A stretch of DNA of 7,922 nt from Gemmatimonadaceae bacterium (GTDB lineage: Bacteria > Gemmatimonadota > Gemmatimonadetes > Gemmatimonadales > Gemmatimonadaceae). Numbering within the stretch: the stretch's first letter is position 1; every line of letters starts with the position of its first letter. Where the stretch lies: contig JANXUN010000247.1 in NCBI GenBank assembly GCA_025356185.1, positions 1 through 7,922 of the forward strand, in the 5' to 3' direction. Of the stretch, positions 1-6,144 are shown piece by piece. Under the pieces are notes generated by a model. That model was not told the origin of the DNA and ran no database searches. It was given only the letters and a program-made list of their open reading frames with translations. Position numbers and translations under genes: made by a program.

Positions 1-23
1 GTGCGAGTGGTGATCGCTCCGCC

Positions 24-1184
24 GTGATCGTTGGGCTGATGTCGGGCACGTCGCTGGATGGAATTTCGGCTGCGGTCGTGCGCTTTCGCGAAGCAAACGG
101 CACGGCGATTCACGCAGAGTTGATCGCGTTCACGCAACGCCCGTATGCGGCCAACGAACGCGCACGTTTGGAAGCCGCGATGCATGATGCCACTGCGCGC
201 GAGTATTGCCGCTTACACGCCGATCTTGGTGACTGGCTTGGCGCGGCGGCGCGTGACGCGATGCAGGCGGCGCACATGACCGCGAACGACATCGCCGCAA
301 TTGCATCGCATGGACAAACGATCTGGCACGAACCCGGACACAGCACGTGGCAGATTGGCGACGCCGCACGCATCGCCGAACACACCGGATGTGCAGTCAT
401 CGCCGATTTCCGTGCGCGCGACGTTGCCGTTGGTGGACAAGGCGCACCACTCGTGCCGATGGCGGACACCAGACTCTTTGCACACGACACGCACTGGCGC
501 GCACTACAAAACATCGGCGGCATCGGCAACGTGACCATCGTTCCGCCGCGCCATGTGGGAACGATCCAAGCGGCGGAAACCGTTCGTGCCTTTGACACGG
601 GCCCCGGCGTGGTCATCATCGATGGCGTCGTGCGGCGATTATTTCCGGCACGCGCATTCGATCGCGATGGCGAAATCGCACAACGTGGTGTCGCGCTTCC
701 CGCCGTCATCGATGAACTCCTGCGCGCGCCGTTTTTCGGCGGCGTACCGCCCAAAAGCACCGGACGCGAGCTCTTCACAAGCGACTACATCGAGGCGTTT
801 ATCGCGCGTTGCCGTGTCGCGGGCGCACAAGACGCAGACGTCGTCGCGACTGCCACGGCATTCACTGCGTACACCATCGCCGATCAGTACGCTCGATTTG
901 TCCACGAGCCCATTCGCGACGTGCTCCTTTCAGGCGGGGGCGCAAAGAATCCGGCGCTGGTTCAGGCGATCCGCACGGCGTTCCGCGCGATGCCTGAAGG
1001 CTTCCCGCTCAAGCACACCTTGGTCGAGTCGTTCGACAGCGTGTTCTTTGACGGCGAGGCAAAAGAAGCCGTCGCCTTCGCGCTCCTCGCCTATCTTCAT
1101 CTCAGCGGCCGCAGCGGCAACCTGCCGTCTGCAACGGGCGCGCGCGCTGCACGCATCCTCGGCGCGCTGACACCCGCGGCATGA
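24..1184 (+). CDS. anmK: Anhydro-N-acetylmuramic acid kinase AnmK
   Basis: Cytoplasmic kinase of peptidoglycan recycling: it hydrolyses the 1,6-anhydro ring of anhydro-MurNAc and phosphorylates it with ATP to MurNAc-6-phosphate. The 386-residue length fits the family (about 370-390). Visible signatures in order: MSGTSLDG at residues 6-13 (ATP phosphate loop), HGQTIWHEP near 96-104, DFRARD at 128-133, GGQGAPLVP at about 137-145, DTGPG at 191-195 (the Asp corresponds to the family's catalytic base), PKSTGRE near 240, GGGAKNP at 304-310, and the closing GNLPSATGA from 365. The residue after DTGPG is Val where E. coli has Asn. The start taken is a GTG directly before the conserved IVGLMSGTS; the frame stays open to the left window edge, so a slightly longer N-terminus starting outside the window cannot be excluded. 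No Shine-Dalgarno is seen before the GTG. It is followed after 19 bases by a NagZ-like gene, the preceding step of the same pathway. Confidence 0.94.
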   Translation: MIVGLMSGTSLDGISAAVVRFREANGTAIHAELIAFTQRPYAANERARLEAAMHDATAREYCRLHADLGDWLGAAARDAMQAAHMTANDIAAIASHGQTIWHEPGHSTWQIGDAARIAEHTGCAVIADFRARDVAVGGQGAPLVPMADTRLFAHDTHWRALQNIGGIGNVTIVPPRHVGTIQAAETVRAFDTGPGVVIIDGVVRRLFPARAFDRDGEIAQRGVALPAVIDELLRAPFFGGVPPKSTGRELFTSDYIEAFIARCRVAGAQDADVVATATAFTAYTIADQYARFVHEPIRDVLLSGGGAKNPALVQAIRTAFRAMPEGFPLKHTLVESFDSVFFDGEAKEAVAFALLAYLHLSGRSGNLPSATGARAARILGALTPAA

Positions 1185-1203
1185 CATACATCACTAGACA
1201 TTC

Positions 1204-2679
1204 ATGAGCACGCGACGCGAATTAGCACAACTGTTGATCCCCGTCATTCGGTGGACCACAGGGCGCGGCTTTGCCGACGAACGGCCTCGCATCGACGCCG
1301 CGTTAGAGTTGGGTGTCGGCGGTTTCCAATTCATTGGCGGCGAGCAAGACGCAGTGCGCTCGCTCGCGAAAGAACTCCAGCTCAAGTCCAAACATCCGCT
1401 TTTGATTGCCGCAGAACTCGAGCGCGGAGCGGGACAGCAGTTTGCTGGCGCGACAGGATTGCCTCCTGCGGCTGCGATTGTCGCCATGGGTGATCTCGAA
1501 TCGTTGCGTCGCGCAGCGCGCCTGACGGCACGTGAAGCGCGCACGATGGGTGTGAATTGGAACTTGGCGCCGGTGTGCGACCTCGATCTCCTCGCCACCA
1601 ATCCCACGCTCGGCACGCGCTCACTGGGCAGCGAACATCGCAAAGTCGGTGCGTTGATTACGGCGTGGATCGAGGCGTGCCAGGCCGAAGGGGTGCTTGC
1701 ATGCGCCAAACATTTCCCCGGCGCTGGGCGTGCCATCGAAGACTCGACACTCACGATGCCGGTTGTCGAATTATCTGCCGATCAACTCAAAGAACACGAC
1801 GTGCATCCGTTTCGCGCTGCGATTACCGCCGGTGTCGCCAGCATGATGACATCGCACGTCGCGTACTCATCGCTCGATTCGAGTCGCGCACCAGCAACGC
1901 TGTCGCGTGAAATTCTGCAGTGGCTCCTGCGTCAACAACTCAAGTTCGACAACTTAATTGTGTCGGATTCGCTCACCAAACTCGGCGCACAACATGGACA
2001 CGACATTGCGCATGCGGCGGTGCTCGCGCTGCGCGCTGGTTGCGATGTCGTACTCGATCCCGGCGAATTGGAAAGCACGCTCGACGCACTTGAACGCGGC
2101 GTGTTAGACGGCACACTCGAGCCCGAACGCATCAAACAAGCCATGCGTCGTCGGCTCAAATGGGCGCAGTGGGCGTCTCCACCAAACGAATGGCGTCGCC
2201 CAAGCGGTGCCGATACGGCGTGGGGCGCGCTGCTCGCTGACCGCGTGCTCAAGGTGAGCAACGGACCCATTCCGCCACTAGGCGTGGTCACCGAAGTCGC
2301 GATAGTCGATGACGACGTTGCTGTTGCAATCACGCGTGCCGGTACGAGCGCACTCACTGATGCGCTGCGCGCCAGCGGGCACGATGCGCGTCCAGCAACG
2401 CAACCAACTGTCGCAAGCGGCGGACCGTTAGTGATTGCACTCTTCGCCGACTATTTGTCGACCAAGGTCCGCACGTCGTTGCTGCCGTCGTCAATTGAGC
2501 ACGTTCGCGTGTTAATCGACCAAGCTCGCGCGTTGCAACGCGACAGTATTGTAATCGGCTTGGGCGATCCGCGCTTCGCCGCGCAGTTGCCGTTTGAAGT
2601 GCCAACCGTTGCTGCGTGGAGCGGCGATCGTGTCATGCAACAAGCTGCGGCGCGGGCACTATTACGCGCGAAAAAGTAG
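1204..2679 (+). CDS. nagZ: Family 3 glycoside hydrolase, NagZ-like beta-N-acetylhexosaminidase
   Basis: By family this enzyme removes N-acetylglucosamine from GlcNAc-anhydroMurNAc (peptides) in the cytoplasm. No signal peptide is seen. At 491 residues it is a two-domain form: a GH3 barrel (about 1-320) and a C-terminal alpha/beta domain (about 340-491) ending in GLGDPRFAAQLP and AWSGDRVMQQAAARALL. NagZ marks: NPTLGTRSLG at 131-140 (family NPxxGxRSFG, substrate-binding Arg139), KHFPG at 169-173 (Lys169, His170), and SDSL at 254-257, where Asp255 is the expected nucleophile. Two oddities: the family loop KHFPGHGDTxxDSH reads KHFPGAGRAIEDST, so the catalytic His becomes Thr182 while Asp180 stays; and the usual DxEGGR reads ELERGA from Glu71. 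It could therefore be a weakened, re-specialised or non-NagZ GH3 enzyme; the symbol states family and context only. The ATG at 1204 lacks a clear Shine-Dalgarno. Probably co-transcribed with anmK. Confidence 0.85.
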   Translation: MSTRRELAQLLIPVIRWTTGRGFADERPRIDAALELGVGGFQFIGGEQDAVRSLAKELQLKSKHPLLIAAELERGAGQQFAGATGLPPAAAIVAMGDLESLRRAARLTAREARTMGVNWNLAPVCDLDLLATNPTLGTRSLGSEHRKVGALITAWIEACQAEGVLACAKHFPGAGRAIEDSTLTMPVVELSADQLKEHDVHPFRAAITAGVASMMTSHVAYSSLDSSRAPATLSREILQWLLRQQLKFDNLIVSDSLTKLGAQHGHDIAHAAVLALRAGCDVVLDPGELESTLDALERGVLDGTLEPERIKQAMRRRLKWAQWASPPNEWRRPSGADTAWGALLADRVLKVSNGPIPPLGVVTEVAIVDDDVAVAITRAGTSALTDALRASGHDARPATQPTVASGGPLVIALFADYLSTKVRTSLLPSSIEHVRVLIDQARALQRDSIVIGLGDPRFAAQLPFEVPTVAAWSGDRVMQQAAARALLRAKK

Positions 2680-2699
2680 CGCGCCTGTACAGGGCGCGC
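2671..2699 (-). terminator. Likely intrinsic terminator of the PP2C gene (minus strand)
   Basis: Bases 2679-2685 (gcgcgcc) pair with 2693-2699 (ggcgcgc) to give a 7-bp all-GC stem with a 7-base loop. Read on the minus strand the stem is followed after three bases by TTTTT (complement of the A-run at 2671-2675), the usual layout of a Rho-independent terminator, about 8 bases downstream of the phosphatase stop codon. In the plus direction there is no T-run, so for the NagZ-like gene it would be a weak stop at best. An outer pair, tagcgcg at 2677 and cgcgcta at 2703, could compete with or lengthen the structure. The T-run falls inside the last two lysine codons of the NagZ-like gene. Confidence 0.55.
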
Positions 2700-2706
2700 C
2701 GTCGCG

Positions 2707-3912
2707 CTATTTCGGCGACTTGCTCACGTAGTTGTATAACACCCACGCTGCTGCGAGCACCGCGATCAGTGCAAGCACGTAGTAAATCGGTCCGACCTGT
2801 TGTCGACGCTCTACGACGACAGCTTCGGGCGCGCCGAGAACCACGGGCTGCTGGTCGGTGTCTACCAGATGGGCCGCTACTTCTTCGATCGCCGCGATGT
2901 TGGGTTGCGGGGTACCATATCGTGGCGTGGGATCGCTCCGAAGATGCGCTTTGAGCGGCGTATTGGGCAATGCCACTTCATTGGTGTCGTGATTGAGCGT
3001 GCCCGCGAGTGGAAATGTGCGATATCCCACTTCGTCGCCGTCTTTCGACGCAACCAATGCCTCGCCTTCAAAGCGCGCTGCGATCACCGTGATGTTGTCG
3101 GGGCCGCCTAATTCATTCGCCCGCGTCACCAATCGCTCGCACAACTTTCGTACGTCGTCCGTCTCCGAAGAGAAGCGCGCCATCTCGTCCGGGCGCACCA
3201 GGCCAGAGAGTCCATCACTGCAGATGATCAGCGTATCGCCTTTGCGCACCTGCTGATGCGTGAGGTCGATCGTGATCTGTGCCTCCGGGCCGAGCGCTTG
3301 CAAAATGATGTTGCGTCGATCGCTGGCGTCGGCTTGCTCTTGCGTCAGTTCACCTGCTTCGACCAGGCGCTGCATGAGCGACTGATCTTTCGTGAGCTGC
3401 TTGGCGACTCCATCTCGTACGAGATACGCGCGACTATCACCTACTTGCGCGACGTACAGCGTATCGCCGACAAGACCCGCGATGGTCGCGGTCGTGCCCA
3501 TGCCGCGATGTTCGGGATTTTCCTGCGCAAACGCAAAGATTCGTCCATTCGCCACGGTCGTTGCGTCGCGCAGTGAAGACGCGAACGCTGCGGGCGAACT
3601 CGTGTCGGCCTTGAGCCACTGCTCTTTAAGCACTGCGAGCACGGCGTCACTCGCCATGCTGCTCGCAATTTCGCCTGAGGCTGCGCCACCCATGCCGTCA
3701 GCGACAAGAAACAGCAATCCATGCGACGGCACGGGAAGCGGACGTGCGTCGGCACCGAACCGGATTTCCTCGGCCACATCTAAATCGGCGACGAGAAACG
3801 TGTCTTCGTTGTGCTCACGAGACAGCCCCACATCGGTCAATGCAAAAACGCGCGCGACAACGCGAGCGTCGTCGGGCGACGGGTTTGATGCTGAGGGAGC
3901 AGTTACGGTCAC
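2707..3912 (-). CDS. PP2C-type Ser/Thr protein phosphatase, C-terminally membrane-anchored
   Basis: Metal-dependent (PPM/PP2C) phosphatase that removes phosphate from Ser/Thr, the usual partner of bacterial Hanks-type kinases (PrpC/Stp/PstP group). From the GTG at 3912 it has 401 residues. Motifs: SREHNEDTF at 31-39 (Asp37), ADGMGG at 71-76 (metal-binding Asp72, Gly73), MGTTAT at 138-143, VGDSRAYL at 157-164, CSDG at 231-234 (Asp233) and GGPDN at 269-273 (Asp272). All expected metal ligands are present, so it should be active. After the domain (about 18-282) comes a linker of about 90 residues, then a hydrophobic helix at about 374-395 and a short basic tail, so the enzyme should face the cytoplasm, anchored by its C-terminus. 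Start: GTG 3912 is the first start-type codon upstream of the domain; the frame stays open to an ATG at 4047, but the added residues look like non-coding translation. No clear Shine-Dalgarno. Convergent with the NagZ-like gene, divergent from the amidase; no kinase is in view. Confidence 0.92.
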   Translation of the reverse strand: MTVTAPSASNPSPDDARVVARVFALTDVGLSREHNEDTFLVADLDVAEEIRFGADARPLPVPSHGLLFLVADGMGGAASGEIASSMASDAVLAVLKEQWLKADTSSPAAFASSLRDATTVANGRIFAFAQENPEHRGMGTTATIAGLVGDTLYVAQVGDSRAYLVRDGVAKQLTKDQSLMQRLVEAGELTQEQADASDRRNIILQALGPEAQITIDLTHQQVRKGDTLIICSDGLSGLVRPDEMARFSSETDDVRKLCERLVTRANELGGPDNITVIAARFEGEALVASKDGDEVGYRTFPLAGTLNHDTNEVALPNTPLKAHLRSDPTPRYGTPQPNIAAIEEVAAHLVDTDQQPVVLGAPEAVVVERRQQVGPIYYVLALIAVLAAAWVLYNYVSKSPK

Positions 3913-4107
3913 GGAGTCATGCGGCGATTCATGAGGCGGCGCGAGGTAGGTGGGGTCCCTACAGCTCGGGCCGTCAGCAGGTTTTGCGGTGAAGGAGCGG
4001 TCGAAATCAGAAAGGGACGAAATCGCACGCGGAAAGATGGACCACACCTCACAGTCCGGTCAAATCTTGCGCTGGACTGGCAAGTTGATGCAGGCCAGCT
4101 TGCTGCC
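3913..4107. promoter_or_regulatory. Divergent intergenic region between phosphatase and amidase genes
   Basis: These 195 bases separate two divergent starts, so they should contain promoters for both directions. No strong consensus box is visible. For the minus strand the best candidate is TTGACC (complement of 4058-4063) with CATCTT (complement of 4034-4039) 18 bases further on, a weak match that would leave a leader of about 115 bases. For the plus strand I see no convincing -10/-35 pair. Both gene frames remain open through the region (plus to 3919, minus to 4047), so start sites could lie further out, but the protein signatures favour 4108 and 3912. No operator-like repeat or riboswitch fold was recognised. 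Confidence 0.35.
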
Positions 4108-6144
4108 ATGCGATTCCGACAAGATGGCACTATCCATGCCGCCGCGCCTTGGCTTTTTGTGACGTGCGTCATGTTTATTCTCGGCTGCCATACGCCAGCG
4201 CCTCAACCCGCGACACCGGCTCCGGGGCCGTCCCAGATCCCTCGTCCGGCGGCGCCGCGGATCGATCCAGTGGTGCTGCCGTCCCCAGTCGTTTCCGAGA
4301 CGCGCCCAACGGCAATGGCCCCAGCTGGGCTACCGCCTGTCCCGAGGATTTCGGGCGCGACGTTGGTACCGAGGGTCGAGTACCCCAGCGAAAACCAGCT
4401 CATCACAAGTCGGGATTCCAATTTTGTGCTGGGTGCCGTCGGCTCGGGCGATGCGCAACTGTCGATTAACGGCATCAATGTGCCGCTCGCACCCAACGGC
4501 GCGTTTTTGGGGTGGTTGGCGAATCCGCCCTCCACCGCCCCGCGATATGACCTCGTGGTCACTCGCGGCGCGGACACCGTGCGCAAGACGGTGCACGTGC
4601 GATTTCCCCTTCGCGTCACGTTGGCGTCGACGGGTGCGTGGTTGGTGGATTCGGGTTCGCTAGTGCCCGGGGCACGCGCGAGAACGCGCGCAGACGAGCC
4701 GTCGCGCGCGATGGCTGACGAGTGGATTCGTGTGAGTGTTCGCGCGGCAGCAAACGCGCAGCTCTTTGTCGAGTTTGCCGACGGCGTGCGTAAGCCGATG
4801 GTTGCGTCGCAACGATTGGGATTGACGGCGACGCGCGCGGCGAACGCGCAGCGTGATCCGGTGGTGGCTGAGGTAGTGCCAACGGGAGATGATCTTGCCG
4901 TGCAGTTCGCGACAGATGTGCAAGCCGCGCAACTCGCAACTCAAGCCTACGTCGTGGCGGTGCGCGGCGCTGATACAACGCGTCTCGCGATTGGCGTCAT
5001 GAAGGTTCCCGCTATTGGCGAGCGATTGCTTGGTGTGTTGCGCAGCACGAGCACGATTGGTAGCGACACCGATCATGTGGTGAATGCGCGCACGATTCCT
5101 GATGGGACGTACAAGTGGCTGTTGCTGCCGGGCACGATTCTCGAAATCACGGGGCGTCAGGCGACGAGCACGCGCGTGCGCTTGGACGACGCGCTGGACG
5201 TGTGGGTGGCCAACGAGGACATCGTTGTGCTGCCCGAGGGGAGTGCGCTGCCGCGACGCGTGAGCGGCGGCATGCGTGTGTCGCCGGCGCGAGAATGGGT
5301 GGACGTTTCGATTCCACTCGGCGAACGACCGGCGTTTTTGGTCGAGCCCGATGGACGCACGATCACGCTGACGTTGTACGGCGTGCAGATGAACCCTGAA
5401 ATCTCGCCGATGTTGGGAAACGACACGCTGATCCGACGCATCAGTTGGGATCAGGTGGGAAGCAACCGTGCGCGACTGACACTGTCGTTATCCCAGATGG
5501 CGTACGGGTGGCTGTCGCTGTGGGATGAGAGCCGCCGCGCCTTCGTACTGCGCGTGCGACGCAAACCTGCAATTGATGCGCTCCATCCATTAGCGGGACT
5601 AACGATCGCGATTGATCCTGGTCACCCGCCCGCCGGCGCGACCGGTCCTACCGGATTGTTTGAAGGCGACGCGGTGTTGCCGGTGGGCAAATTGATTGTC
5701 GAGATGTTGCGTGCGCGGGGCGCGAGTCCTGTGATCACGCGCGAGACGCTTGCACCCGTTGGTTTGACCGAGCGCGCCGTGTTTTCGCGACGCGCGAATG
5801 CGCACGCGTTTGTGTCGATCCATTTGAACGCGTTGCCTGACGGTGTCAATCCATTTACCGCAAACGGCACCAGCACTCTGTTCTATCATCAAAGTGCAGA
5901 ACCACTCGCGCGACCGGTGCAAGCGGCGTTGATGGCGCGGTTCGGTTTGCGTGACCTCGGCGTACACTATCAGAACTTGGCGGTCGCGCGCCCGAGTTGG
6001 TATCCCGCAGTACTTACGGAAGGATTGTTTGTGATGTTGCCTGAACAAGAATCAGCGATGCGTAATCCGGCGTTTTTGCGGTTGTATGCGGAGGCGATTG
6101 TCGAGGGACTCGAGGCGTACTTTCGCGAACTAGCAAAACCGTGA
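4108..6144 (+). CDS. Lipoprotein N-acetylmuramoyl-L-alanine amidase (Amidase_3)
   Basis: Zinc amidase predicted to cut the bond between MurNAc and L-Ala of the stem peptide, acting in the periplasm. From ATG 4108 it has 678 residues. The N-terminus has basic residues, a hydrophobic stretch (about 13-26) and a lipobox-like FILG before Cys27, so a lipid anchor is likely; a Pro/Ala-rich linker follows (about 28-90). Residues 92-166 look like a beta-sandwich (VLGAVGSGDAQLSINGINVP and on), perhaps of glucodextranase-B type. A poorly recognised beta-rich part (about 167-391) precedes an AMIN-like stretch (about 392-481). The catalytic domain is at about 497-672: DPGH with His506, Glu519 and SIHLNA with His572 as zinc ligands, and LTEG with catalytic Glu638. 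The loop after Glu638 reads GLFVMLPEQES, unlike the usual GFLSNPEE. An open extension to 3919 was rejected because it would bury the signal peptide. Overlaps the next gene by four bases (GTGA). Confidence 0.9.
   Translation: MRFRQDGTIHAAAPWLFVTCVMFILGCHTPAPQPATPAPGPSQIPRPAAPRIDPVVLPSPVVSETRPTAMAPAGLPPVPRISGATLVPRVEYPSENQLITSRDSNFVLGAVGSGDAQLSINGINVPLAPNGAFLGWLANPPSTAPRYDLVVTRGADTVRKTVHVRFPLRVTLASTGAWLVDSGSLVPGARARTRADEPSRAMADEWIRVSVRAAANAQLFVEFADGVRKPMVASQRLGLTATRAANAQRDPVVAEVVPTGDDLAVQFATDVQAAQLATQAYVVAVRGADTTRLAIGVMKVPAIGERLLGVLRSTSTIGSDTDHVVNARTIPDGTYKWLLLPGTILEITGRQATSTRVRLDDALDVWVANEDIVVLPEGSALPRRVSGGMRVSPAREWVDVSIPLGERPAFLVEPDGRTITLTLYGVQMNPEISPMLGNDTLIRRISWDQVGSNRARLTLSLSQMAYGWLSLWDESRRAFVLRVRRKPAIDALHPLAGLTIAIDPGHPPAGATGPTGLFEGDAVLPVGKLIVEMLRARGASPVITRETLAPVGLTERAVFSRRANAHAFVSIHLNALPDGVNPFTANGTSTLFYHQSAEPLARPVQAALMARFGLRDLGVHYQNLAVARPSWYPAVLTEGLFVMLPEQESAMRNPAFLRLYAEAIVEGLEAYFRELAKP

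Noticed and set aside
110..778. 222-codon open frame on the minus strand opposite anmK
   Set aside because: Shadow of a well-conserved kinase gene in GC-rich DNA; the Ser/Pro/Cys-rich composition matches no family.
1194..1754. 186-codon open frame on the minus strand opposite the NagZ-like gene
   Set aside because: Antisense shadow; no motif, and the plus strand carries a recognisable GH3 protein throughout.
2684..2693. Palindrome cctgtacagg as an operator
   Set aside because: It lies between two convergent gene ends, where no promoter is expected, and is better explained as the loop and upper stem of the terminator hairpin.
3392..3934. 180-codon open frame on the plus strand opposite the phosphatase gene
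   Set aside because: It is antisense to a clear PP2C gene with all motifs; its translation is Ser/Arg/Ala-rich without any recognisable domain.
3913..4047. Possible 45-residue N-terminal extension of the phosphatase from an ATG at 4047
   Set aside because: The residues resemble translated non-coding DNA and lie before the start of the PP2C domain; the GTG at 3912 gives a normal N-terminus.
3919..4107. Possible 63-residue N-terminal extension of the amidase from an ATG at 3919
   Set aside because: It would place the signal peptide and lipobox deep inside the protein, and the added residues are Arg-rich and look non-coding.
3909..4172. 87-codon minus-strand frame whose TGA overlaps the phosphatase GTG (GTGA), suggesting a coupled leader peptide
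   Set aside because: It crosses the amidase signal-peptide region, has no recognisable features, and such overlaps arise easily in this GC-rich DNA. A short leader starting at an ATG near 3935 remains just possible.
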